Shown one piece after another: positions 1 to 6,810 of a stretch of 7,837 bases of DNA. Source of the stretch: Gammaproteobacteria bacterium (GTDB lineage Bacteria; Pseudomonadota; Gammaproteobacteria; Eutrophobiales; Eutrophobiaceae); assembly GCA_003645215.1 (NCBI GenBank), contig QNEM01000083.1, positions 1-7,837 on the forward strand. Reading direction: 5' to 3'. The notes beneath the pieces were generated by a model. It had not been told where the DNA came from. It saw nothing but the letters and a program-made list of their open reading frames with translations, and searched no databases. The position numbers and the translations under genes were made by a program. The first letter of the stretch is position 1. Each line of letters begins with the position of its first letter.

Positions 1-2804
1 GCAATACCAAAGAGAGCAATAAAGCCAACTGAGGCTGGCACGGAAAGATTTTGACCACTTAACCATAGTGCCACCACGCCGCCAACCAAAGCTAAAGGAA
101 TATTCAATAGAATCAAGGTGGCATTTTTAAACGAATTGAAACTGCTGTAGAGCATGATAAATATCAGAAACAGGGTAACAGGAATCACAATCGCTAAACG
201 TTTATTGGCTTCTTGCTGTAGACGAAATTGGCCTCCCCAGGTGACGAGATAACCTGATGGCAGATCAATTTTCACATCAATTTGTTTTTGTGCATCTTCA
301 ACAAAGGTAACGATGTCTCGATCAACGACATTACTCTGGATCGTGATGAAGCGTTGATTGTTTTGGCGTGTGATCTGCCTCTGCCCAACAAGTTCGTCAA
401 TATCTGCGATTTGCTCCAGGGGAACTTTTATTCCCTCAGGCGTTTCTATGATCAATTGTTTAATATCATCTTTTGTTGTCCTGGCATCGGGACTATATCT
501 AACAAATATATCGAAGCGCCGAATACCTTCAAATACCTGGCCTGCTGACACACCACCTATCGCTGCCCTGATTACATTTTGTACATCTTCCAGATTAATT
601 CCATAACGAGCTATTGCCTGTCTATCAGGACGAATACGCAGCTGTGGCACACCAGAGACCTGATCAACCTGAACATCAGCAGCTCCCTCGACTTCCCGTA
701 TCACTTCAGCAATTTCGTCTGCATATTGTTTTAGAACTTCCAGGTCATCACCAAACAGTTTAATAGCCAACTCTGCCCTGACACCTTCAAGTAGTTCATC
801 TACAGTCATTGCAATTGGTTGCGTTAAGTTAGCCTGTATTCCTGGAATATCTTTTATTTTTTTACGGATCTGTTGCTCGATAAAAGGTTGATCTTTGGGC
901 TTCCTCCATTCCGTATTAGGTTTAAGAATGACGTAAATCTCGGCTGAATTAATCGGATCGGCATGCGCCCCAACCTCTCCCCGACCAATTCGTGAAATGA
1001 CTTTTGTCACTTCTGGAATATCGAGTAATCTTTTTTCAACCAGCATCGTATTTCGTTTACTTTCTTTCAACGATATAGAAGGAGCCATTGTCAGGCGTAC
1101 AACAATCGTCCCTTCATTAAGTTTTGGTGTGAATTCTGCGCCAAGTCGTGGAAAGATCATTGCCCCAATTAATATCAAAACCAGAGCAATGGTGACTGCA
1201 AATATTCTATTTTTTACAAAAAACCTAACCATCGGTGCATACATCTTGAGTATCATTCTAACAATCATGGTTTGATGTTCAGAATTTTCATCAATGATCT
1301 GTTCAGGTTTACGCATGACAAATGAGGCAAGCACAGGCGCAACAAATATTGCAAACAGTAACGAACCACTCATGGCAAGTGCTATCGTATAAGCCAAAGG
1401 CCGAAATGTTTTCCCTTCCACACCTTGCAAGGTAAATAATGGGAGAAAAACAACTATGATAATGATAATGGCAAATGCAATCGGCCGAGCTACTTCGCGG
1501 CAAGCGCGTCCTACTACATGTGAAACAGATTCATCTGTATTGGCATTGCGCAGTAGACGATCGACATTTTCAATCATAACCACACTAGCATCTACCATCA
1601 TCCCAATTGCTATTGCCAGACCACCAAATGACATCAAGTTAGCTGATATATCGAAAATATACATCCATATCAAGGCAAAAAATACTGAAAATGGAATTGA
1701 TAAGGCAACGACAAAGCTGGGACGGAGAGCCCCCAGAAACAGTAACAAGATCACAATAACAAGACCTACGCCTTCAGTTAAAGCATTCGTCACTGTCTTA
1801 ACACAGGCTTCAACAAGGCTTTTCTGCTCGTAATAAGGAACCATCCTGATACCTTCCGGCAGAATCTCATTGATCTCTGCCATCCTCTTCTCGACATCGG
1901 CGATAACCGTAGATGAATTGGTACCGAATAATTTAATTACCATGCCGGCAACAACTTCTTCAATACCATTATGAGTTTGTAGACCTCGGCGTATTGCTCC
2001 GCCGGTTTTAATCTCACCAAGATCGCTTAGAAAGATGGGACTTCCATCTACTGTCTTAATAATAATATTGTTTAAATCTTCAATACCCTTTGCCAGTCCT
2101 ACCGAGCGAACAATAAATTCTTCTGAGTTTTTCTCGATAAACTGGGCGCCAACGTTAAGGTTATTGGCTTTGATTCGTGAGATTACATCTTCTAATGAGA
2201 CAGAATAGCGTAGTAGCGCATCAGGGCTTATCTCGACATGAAATTGCTTTTCAAATCCGCCTATACCCAGAATCTCCGTCACACCTGGTACGGTTTGTAG
2301 GTTAAACTTGACCAGCCAGTCCTGAATTACGCGTAATTCTTCAAGGGAATATTTTCCTGAAGTATCTTCAAGATAATAAAAAAGAATGAGCCCCATACCG
2401 GTTGAGATCGGCCCCATGCCTGGATCGCCAAATCCTTCCGGGATCTGTTCACGGGCTTCCTGCAATCGTTCATTTACCAATTGCCGTGCGAAATAAATAT
2501 CTATGTCATCTTCAAAATAGACATTGACTACAGACAACCCAAAATTTGAGACGGACCGGACATTGTCGATACCGGGCAAACCTGTCATGGCAACTTCCAC
2601 CGGATAGGTGACATACATTTCAATCTCTTCCGGTGCAAGTCCTTCAGTCTCGGTAAATATTTGCACCAGGTTTGGCGAAACATCGGGAAATGCATCTATG
2701 GGTAATTGCGTATAAGCACGATAACCCGCAAGGATGACAAGGACTGCAAACATGACCATCAATAGTCGATTTTGCAGGCTAAAGTCGATTAATTTATCAA
2801 TCAT
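1..2804 (-). CDS. czcA: Heavy-metal efflux RND pump, CzcA/CusA family (3' end outside window)
   Basis: Inner-membrane proton-driven pump subunit of a CBA-type metal exporter. The frame is open from ATG at 2804 to the left edge, 934 codons with no stop; the family is about 1,030-1,050 residues, so roughly the last 100 (final TM helices) are missing. It begins MIDKLIDFSLQNRLL, followed by TM1 and the porter-domain opening LPIDAFPDVSPN typical of heavy-metal RND pumps. TM4 carries GMMVDASVVMIEN with Asp405 and Glu412, the proton-relay acids. Alanine 399 stands where CzcA has the first Asp of its DFG motif, as in CusA. The second porter half (NEG near 563, TQPIAMTVDELL at 661-672) resembles CzcA. 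The visible part ends in FIALFGI, the conserved TM10-11 region. The start follows the adaptor stop by 32 nt, with AAGAGA about 10 nt upstream as a weak ribosome site. Family certain; metal unsure (divalent versus Cu/Ag). Confidence 0.95.
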   Translation of the reverse strand, partial: MIDKLIDFSLQNRLLMVMFAVLVILAGYRAYTQLPIDAFPDVSPNLVQIFTETEGLAPEEIEMYVTYPVEVAMTGLPGIDNVRSVSNFGLSVVNVYFEDDIDIYFARQLVNERLQEAREQIPEGFGDPGMGPISTGMGLILFYYLEDTSGKYSLEELRVIQDWLVKFNLQTVPGVTEILGIGGFEKQFHVEISPDALLRYSVSLEDVISRIKANNLNVGAQFIEKNSEEFIVRSVGLAKGIEDLNNIIIKTVDGSPIFLSDLGEIKTGGAIRRGLQTHNGIEEVVAGMVIKLFGTNSSTVIADVEKRMAEINEILPEGIRMVPYYEQKSLVEACVKTVTNALTEGVGLVIVILLLFLGALRPSFVVALSIPFSVFFALIWMYIFDISANLMSFGGLAIAIGMMVDASVVMIENVDRLLRNANTDESVSHVVGRACREVARPIAFAIIIIIVVFLPLFTLQGVEGKTFRPLAYTIALAMSGSLLFAIFVAPVLASFVMRKPEQIIDENSEHQTMIVRMILKMYAPMVRFFVKNRIFAVTIALVLILIGAMIFPRLGAEFTPKLNEGTIVVRLTMAPSISLKESKRNTMLVEKRLLDIPEVTKVISRIGRGEVGAHADPINSAEIYVILKPNTEWRKPKDQPFIEQQIRKKIKDIPGIQANLTQPIAMTVDELLEGVRAELAIKLFGDDLEVLKQYADEIAEVIREVEGAADVQVDQVSGVPQLRIRPDRQAIARYGINLEDVQNVIRAAIGGVSAGQVFEGIRRFDIFVRYSPDARTTKDDIKQLIIETPEGIKVPLEQIADIDELVGQRQITRQNNQRFITIQSNVVDRDIVTFVEDAQKQIDVKIDLPSGYLVTWGGQFRLQQEANKRLAIVIPVTLFLIFIMLYSSFNSFKNATLILLNIPLALVGGVVALWLSGQNLSVPASVGFIALFGI

Positions 2805-2836
2805 TATCTTAAATTCTCTTTTCTAAATTATTTAAA

Positions 2837-4030
2837 TTAGTGTCCGTGTCCATCACCAAATGACGCCTTTTGCATCTGTGCTTTCAGGACAAAAGCATTC
2901 TTTGCGACATACTTATCACCTGCACGTAAACCTTCTAATACTTCTATATTATTTTTATCACTACGGCCCAATGTAACTGGATGGGGTTCAAAACCTTCTT
3001 GATTCTTGATAAACACGACAGATTGATTATTAATCGTTTCTAATGCTGTTTTAGGAATAACAATATCGCTTGTAATATTTGACAATGTGACAACGACTGA
3101 GACAAACAAACCCGGACGCCATTTTTCATCTTTGTTATCGATGACAACACGAGCTGCTGCACTACGTGTCTCTTCAGAGACATTGGGGCTGATATATACA
3201 ATTTCGCTATCTACATCAGGGATGTTATAACCAGAGACAACTTGCACTTGTTGTCCGACTTGTATTTTTTCAAGATCTTTCTGATAGATCGTTAGATTTA
3301 CCCAGACCTGATCAAGATTGGCGATAACAAATGGACGACTTTCTTCATTCAGTAATTCACCATGAACAACATGCTTTTCAGTGATAATTCCATCTGCAGG
3401 TGAGCGTATTTCGTAGAGTGTTAAGTCACAATCATCATTACAATTGCTCACATTCTGTTCAATCCCTATAGCTCGTAACTTTTGTTTATTTAAATTAAAT
3501 TCAATATAAGCATTGTCACGGATCTGCTGCGCTTCCAAAAACTCTCTTTCGGATGTTAAGCCTTCTTTTCTTAATTCTTTCTCTCGATCAAATGTTGCTC
3601 TAGCCAATTCATACCTGCTCTTTGCCGCATCTGTTTCTGCTTTTATTTCTGCTAACTCTCTACTTGATAAGGTTGCTAGTAAATCACCTGTTTCTACTCT
3701 TTCTCCTAATGTTTTATACACATTCTTGGTGATGCCAGATACACGCGGAACAATATGTACTAAACGATCTGGATTTAGCGTAACTTCTCCAGGGACTGTC
3801 AGAGTTTCTTTTATACTGCCGCTTTCTGCTTTAACAATTTTAATTTCAAATTCTTTGATTTCATTTTCAGAAAGCTCTATATGCTCTTCGTGATCTTCTC
3901 CCTCTTCTTCATGCCCATGTTCATTATCTTCATTTGCAAAAGCGTTGCAGCTAACGAATAAAATAAATACGTAAGATAGAAAATAGATCCGTATTTTATT
4001 TGTTATATAATCTGTTAATAAAACATTCAT
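2837..4030 (-). CDS. czcB: Periplasmic adaptor (membrane fusion) subunit of CzcB/CusB family
   Basis: Adaptor of 397 residues joining the RND pump to the outer-membrane channel. An N-terminal hydrophobic segment (15-32) is an export signal. It could be cut after AFA at 32, or be a lipoprotein signal with Cys28 (FVSC, an imperfect lipobox). A His/acid-rich stretch follows (HGHEEEGEDHEEH, 38-50). Next come the barrel/lipoyl half (PGEV at 80, VSGI at 97), an alpha-hairpin (about 124-187, heptad-like, Lys/Glu-rich), the second lipoyl half (YEIRSPADGII, 206-216), beta-barrel and C-terminal membrane-proximal domain. The tail ends GDGHGH. Cys197 and Cys201 sit between hairpin and lipoyl half, which is unusual. 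His/Asp/Glu-rich tails without a Met cluster favour divalent metals over Cu(I). The ATG overlaps the channel gene's TGA (ATGA) and has a strong GAGGAGG seven bases upstream, indicating coupled translation. Confidence 0.94.
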   Translation of the reverse strand: MNVLLTDYITNKIRIYFLSYVFILFVSCNAFANEDNEHGHEEEGEDHEEHIELSENEIKEFEIKIVKAESGSIKETLTVPGEVTLNPDRLVHIVPRVSGITKNVYKTLGERVETGDLLATLSSRELAEIKAETDAAKSRYELARATFDREKELRKEGLTSEREFLEAQQIRDNAYIEFNLNKQKLRAIGIEQNVSNCNDDCDLTLYEIRSPADGIITEKHVVHGELLNEESRPFVIANLDQVWVNLTIYQKDLEKIQVGQQVQVVSGYNIPDVDSEIVYISPNVSEETRSAAARVVIDNKDEKWRPGLFVSVVVTLSNITSDIVIPKTALETINNQSVVFIKNQEGFEPHPVTLGRSDKNNIEVLEGLRAGDKYVAKNAFVLKAQMQKASFGDGHGH

Positions 4031-5376
4031 CTGATAGCCTCCTCAGCCATGTAATCTTTTCCTTCGCTCAACGACGAACCAATAAGCCGTTCAATCACAA
4101 CAACAACTCGGTGATATTCTTTAACGGAATTAATATGTTGTTGACGTGTTTCAAAATAGGTGCGTTGTGCATCTAGTAATCCCAGCAAATCAAGCTTTCC
4201 CAAACGATATATTTTTGTTGATGCATTAAATGCTTCTTCTGCACTCGGCAATATTTCATCATTCAATATTGTGACTTCCTGATAGAGGATAATTAATCTT
4301 TGATAGGCAATAAGTAGTGCTGAACGTAGCCTTGTTTCTGTTACTTCGCGCTGTTTTGACGCTCGGCTTAACCCTATTTCTGATCGCTGTACGCCAGTGC
4401 GTTTGTTATTGAACAAAAACAAAGGAATTGAAATACTGGCTACAGCAGCAACATCATCCGTTTCGTTTAGATGACGAATTCCCGCGCTCACAGAAATGTC
4501 CGGTATAGTGTCTGCACGAGCAAGTGTGATCGCTTTCTGATGTCTAATGACTTCTGTTGCCCAGCGTGCTAAAGCAGGATTATTATTTAGTTTAGTAACG
4601 ATTGAACCTAACTCGGGAATGGGGGATATGCTATAAAAATTCCCCAGTACCTTATTAAAGGTAATGTCCGTTCCACCCCAACCTATAACCAGATTTTGTT
4701 TTGATATAGCCAGTTGGCGTTCGGCATTAATTTGATTCAATTGTGATTTGGAAAGTTCTACCCTTGCCTTGATTTCATCAAGTGGAGACACTTTTCCTGC
4801 TTCAACCCGTTTCTTTACTGTTTGGTAGATCTCCTCAGCAAGGTCTTTTATCTCCTTAGTAATCGTCAATTTTTCCTGGTCACCAAGGACATCAGCATAT
4901 GCGATCGCAGTTTGCGATAAGATATCGACACGCTTAACTTCATAATCCCATCGGGCAAGATCTCGATCTGCGGATGCCAGTTGCCGACGTTTCATCCGTT
5001 TATCGCCCAACTCTATCAACTGGCTGAAGGCAATAGTCGTTTCTGCTGATCTGAAACCATTTAAATCACCTGAACCAGCAAAGTTTTCTATTTCCAGATT
5101 AGCTTCAGGGTTAGGTAGCAAACCAGCTTCAATTTGATCAATTTCCCTTGATCTGATTGTCCAGGCATAAGTTGCCAATTCAGGATTATGTTTAAGTGTC
5201 AGGACAATTGCCTGCCTTAACGAAAGATCGCCAGTTGGTTGAATCACAGGCTGATCAAATTCTTCCGGCGCCATTACAGGTGGCAATAATAAGTCATCTT
5301 CAACTGCCATAACGGTTGCATGGGTGATGCATGCAATAGCAAATACTATAATTTTTATAACCATACTTAATCTCAT
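4027..5376 (-). CDS. czcC: Outer-membrane efflux channel, TolC/OEP family (CzcC-like)
   Basis: Outer-membrane channel of the tripartite metal exporter, 449 residues from ATG at 5376. The frame also allows TTG at 5382 (two residues longer, better spaced from the AGAGAA ribosome site) and ATG at 5364. A signal peptide of about 25 residues ends in TVMA before VEDD, a type I cleavage pattern. Both OEP repeats are visible: LRQAIVLTLKHNPELA opens the first, with LLPNPEANLEIENF and FSQLIELGDKRMKRR as in CzcC; YRLGKLDLLGLLDAQRTYFE is the signature of the second. RVEAGKVSPLDEIKARVEL is the equivalent motif of the first. Length is normal and no frameshift is seen. It lies 81 nt after the small leader gene, with a hairpin over its ribosome site, and overlaps the adaptor start. 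CzcC versus CusC cannot be told from sequence alone, but there is no clear lipobox as in CusC. Confidence 0.93.
   Translation of the reverse strand: MRLSMVIKIIVFAIACITHATVMAVEDDLLLPPVMAPEEFDQPVIQPTGDLSLRQAIVLTLKHNPELATYAWTIRSREIDQIEAGLLPNPEANLEIENFAGSGDLNGFRSAETTIAFSQLIELGDKRMKRRQLASADRDLARWDYEVKRVDILSQTAIAYADVLGDQEKLTITKEIKDLAEEIYQTVKKRVEAGKVSPLDEIKARVELSKSQLNQINAERQLAISKQNLVIGWGGTDITFNKVLGNFYSISPIPELGSIVTKLNNNPALARWATEVIRHQKAITLARADTIPDISVSAGIRHLNETDDVAAVASISIPLFLFNNKRTGVQRSEIGLSRASKQREVTETRLRSALLIAYQRLIILYQEVTILNDEILPSAEEAFNASTKIYRLGKLDLLGLLDAQRTYFETRQQHINSVKEYHRVVVVIERLIGSSLSEGKDYMAEEAIR
4038..4044 (-). promoter_or_regulatory. Strong Shine-Dalgarno of czcB
   Basis: GAGGAGG on the minus strand lies inside the end of czcC, 7 nt before the czcB ATG at 4030. 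It fixes that start, and with the ATGA overlap supports re-initiation and near-equal output of channel and adaptor. It is much stronger than the sites before czcC and czcA. Confidence 0.75.
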
Positions 5377-5392
5377 TAACAAATATAATTAT

Positions 5393-5419
5393 TCTCTTTC
5401 ATGCATCAGCAGAAAGAGA
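5393..5419 (-). promoter_or_regulatory. Stem-loop over the czcC ribosome-binding site
   Basis: On the minus-strand transcript TCTCTTTC (5419-5412) pairs perfectly over 8 bp with GAAAGAGA (5400-5393). Inside the 11-nt loop a further TGC/GCA pairing is possible with one bulged T. The 3' arm contains AGAGA, the only Shine-Dalgarno-like sequence before czcC (TTG 5382 / ATG 5376), so folding should hide the ribosome site. No U-tract follows, so it is not an intrinsic terminator. The pairing is seen in the sequence; the regulatory role is inferred. Confidence 0.6.
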
Positions 5420-5436
5420 CTAGATACTGTCTTGAA

Positions 5437-5450
5437 CTACCTTGCGGTAG
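5437..5450 (-). promoter_or_regulatory. Short GNRA-capped hairpin after the leader gene
   Basis: The minus-strand RNA reads CTACC-GCAA-GGTAG, a 5-bp stem closed by a GCAA tetraloop, extendable by one G-U pair. It begins 7 nt after the leader stop codon, ahead of the larger ribosome-site hairpin. GNRA loops are stable and common in structured RNAs. No U-run follows, so termination is unlikely; it could be part of a leader fold or chance. Confidence 0.4.
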
Positions 5451-5457
5451 CGAGAGA

Positions 5458-5769
5458 TTAGACTATTGGAGGATGGTAAGGAGGAGGATGGTTAAATGAA
5501 GAATATATTTGTTTTTTGATAGTTGATATGTGGATGTTTGGTAATCCATCAATTTTCGAACAATTACGCATCAAACCCATTGAATGAGAAGAAAAGTGGC
5601 AGCAGTGATCACAGGATTTTGACATACTATCTGTGTCATGATTGCTGTCCATTTCTATGGTGTGACTATCCTGAGTTTCAGTCATTTCATGTGCATAGGC
5701 ATGTATAGGCATAATAATGCCCGAAATGGTCATGACCAATAATAAAAATTTAGCAAGGTTTAGTCGCAT
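5458..5769 (-). CDS. Small secreted Cys/His-rich protein at head of efflux operon (CzcI/DUF2946-like; possible leader peptide)
   Basis: A 103-residue protein. Residues 1-26 form a clear signal peptide (MRLNLAKFLLL, hydrophobic core, cleavage after AYA at 26). The mature part starts HEMTE and is rich in His, Asp and Met, with potential metal ligands His27, 36, 44, a compact CDHCCH cluster (53-58), His62 and Cys70. The C-terminus is NHPPPYHPPIV: three consecutive Pro at 95-97 and two at 100-101, right before the stop. Small exported proteins with a Cys/His cluster and a Pro-rich end are known ahead of metal-resistance operons (CzcI, CopL, DUF2946 types), and this fits that pattern, though membership is not proven. 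No Shine-Dalgarno is visible before the ATG (CCCGCA precedes it). The frame stays open upstream to 5865 but without a convincing alternative start. It could act as a periplasmic metal binder, a regulatory nascent peptide, or both. Confidence 0.75.
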   Translation of the reverse strand: MRLNLAKFLLLVMTISGIIMPIHAYAHEMTETQDSHTIEMDSNHDTDSMSKSCDHCCHFSSHSMGLMRNCSKIDGLPNIHISTIKKQIYSSFNHPPPYHPPIV

Positions 5770-5990
5770 TGCGGGAATATGAACTAAATCTTTTATATTT
5801 TCAACCTTATCATAGAAATCAATGATTGCTTTTGACCGCGAAAGTTCCAGTGCAATGTTTATAACTCATGTCCGCACCTTCTGGGTTGCAGACCTTCTTC
5901 TTAATGTTGAAAAGCACTAATTTAGTCCGCTCGGAAGCATTATGATCTTTGAGCCCCCTGATTTATCGTTCATATAGACAAATATATGTG

Positions 5991-6018
5991 TTGAATGAAA
6001 ATTGTTTTGGGCTAAAGT
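5991..6018 (+). promoter_or_regulatory. Candidate sigma-70 promoter of fnr
   Basis: TTGAAT (5991-5996) and TAAAGT (6013-6018) are separated by 16 nt. Each matches the -35 and -10 consensus at four positions. Transcription would begin near 6025, giving a leader of about 24 nt to the ATG at 6049. Weak but sensibly placed; AT-rich DNA yields such matches by chance. Confidence 0.3.
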
Positions 6019-6019
6019 G

Positions 6020-6033
6020 TCGATAACAATCAT
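6020..6033 (+). promoter_or_regulatory. Candidate FNR/ANR box before fnr
   Basis: TCGAT-AACA-ATCAT matches the FNR consensus TTGAT-N4-ATCAA at 8 of 10 defined positions with the correct 4-nt spacer. It ends 15 nt before the fnr ATG and would cover the predicted transcription start near 6025, a place where a bound regulator represses. E. coli fnr is known to be autorepressed. Site identity is inferred from one match. Confidence 0.4.
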
Positions 6034-6048
6034 AAATACAGGCATTTT

Positions 6049-6810
6049 ATGCAATCCTCTCAGGCAAATTGTGGAGCTTCTCCTTTCAAAGAACTTGATC
6101 TACATAAGATCAAGGTCAGTTGCTCGAATTGCAGTCTGTCAGAGTTGTGTTTGCCCCGGGGGATGGGGCAGGGTGCACTTGAAAAACTGGAGGATATTGT
6201 TAAACGTTCCTCACCGTTGCAAAAAGGTGAAGTGCTTTTCAGGGCAGGTGATAAATTCAGAGGCATATATGCAGTGCGCTCTGGCCTGGTCAAGGTTTTT
6301 GCCACAGCGGATGATGGCGAAGAACAAATTATTGGTTTTTTCCTTCCGGGAGAGATGTTAGGCCTTGATGCAATTGATTCTCAAGTGCATGCTTGTAATG
6401 CGGTTGCCCTCGAAACAAGCACCTACTGTGCGGTTCCATTCTCGGAATTATCCGAAGTTTGCAAAGAAATTCCTGAATTACAGAATCAGCTATTCAAGAT
6501 CATGAGTCGGGAATTATCTGTAGAAAACCAGATGTTGTTGACGCTGGGTAAGAAGAACTCAGAAGAGAAAGTAGCAACATTTCTGCTGACAATATCATCA
6601 CGTTATCACCAGCTTGGTTTTTCAGCGAAAGAATTCAAATTAACCATGTCGAGACAGGAAATTGGCAATTACCTGGGGATTACATTTGAAACAGTCAGCC
6701 GAGTATTTGGTCGCCTGCAACGTAATGGCATTATCAAGGTCAATCGTAAAGCGATCAATATCCTCGATATGGTTGCACTGAAAAATCTTGTTAGCGGCTG
6801 TGACAATTAA
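6049..6810 (+). CDS. fnr: FNR/ANR-type oxygen-sensing transcription regulator (Crp/Fnr family)
   Basis: A 253-residue global anaerobic regulator binding DNA as a dimer when its [4Fe-4S] cluster is intact. The cluster ligands are present: Cys25-X2-Cys28-X5-Cys34 near the N-terminus and Cys127 (TYCAVPF), matching E. coli Cys20, 23, 29 and 122. The cyclic-nucleotide-like barrel spans about 45-135 (GEVLFRAGD, GIYAVRSGLVKV, IIGFFLPGEMLGLDAI), then the dimer helix (about 136-166) and a winged helix-turn-helix (MSRQEIGNYLGITFETVSRVFGRLQRNGII, reading across 200-229 in pieces). Recognition residues Glu214, Ser217 and Arg218 match FNR, so TTGAT half-sites are expected. The ATG has CAGG six bases upstream. 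Cys8, Cys116, Cys138 and Cys251 are extra. It is divergent from the efflux operon and convergent with nnrS, a common FNR/NO-responsive target. FNR versus ANR is naming by lineage. Confidence 0.93.
   Translation: MQSSQANCGASPFKELDLHKIKVSCSNCSLSELCLPRGMGQGALEKLEDIVKRSSPLQKGEVLFRAGDKFRGIYAVRSGLVKVFATADDGEEQIIGFFLPGEMLGLDAIDSQVHACNAVALETSTYCAVPFSELSEVCKEIPELQNQLFKIMSRELSVENQMLLTLGKKNSEEKVATFLLTISSRYHQLGFSAKEFKLTMSRQEIGNYLGITFETVSRVFGRLQRNGIIKVNRKAINILDMVALKNLVSGCDN

Larger units (their letters stand above)
5770..6048. promoter_or_regulatory. Divergent intergenic control region between efflux operon and fnr
   Basis: This 279-nt gene-free stretch should hold the promoters of both transcription units. 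No RNA gene, insertion sequence or intrinsic terminator is recognisable. For the minus operon the best -10-like element is TATGAT at 5814-5809, without a good -35, which may mean an activator is needed. Two small adjacent dyads, ACTAA-T-TTAGT (5916-5926) and TCCG-CT-CGGA (5926-5935), lie mid-region. I do not recognise a CusR/CopR box or a MerR-family operator. Confidence 0.5.

Noticed and set aside
1456..1833. Plus-strand open frame of 125 codons
   Set aside because: Lies wholly antisense to the pump gene, whose protein reads continuously with family motifs; low-complexity Ile/Thr/Arg composition typical of a shadow frame.
3513..3893. Plus-strand open frame of 126 codons
   Set aside because: Antisense to the adaptor gene, Ser/Leu-rich, no ribosome site or recognisable domain.
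5383..5457. Intrinsic terminator between leader gene and czcC
   Set aside because: Two hairpins exist but neither is GC-rich with a following U-tract on the minus strand.
5854..5868. Zur-like site ATGTTTATAACTCAT upstream of the leader gene
   Set aside because: Only one partial half resembles a Zur box and the symmetry is broken at the centre.
6094..6114. FNR box inside fnr
   Set aside because: Half-sites are 9 nt apart rather than 4, so a standard dimer site is not supported; kept only as an inverted-repeat observation.
6002..6361. Plus-strand open frame overlapping the start of fnr
   Set aside because: Out-of-frame with fnr, which is certain from its Cys ligands and helix-turn-helix; no independent start signal.
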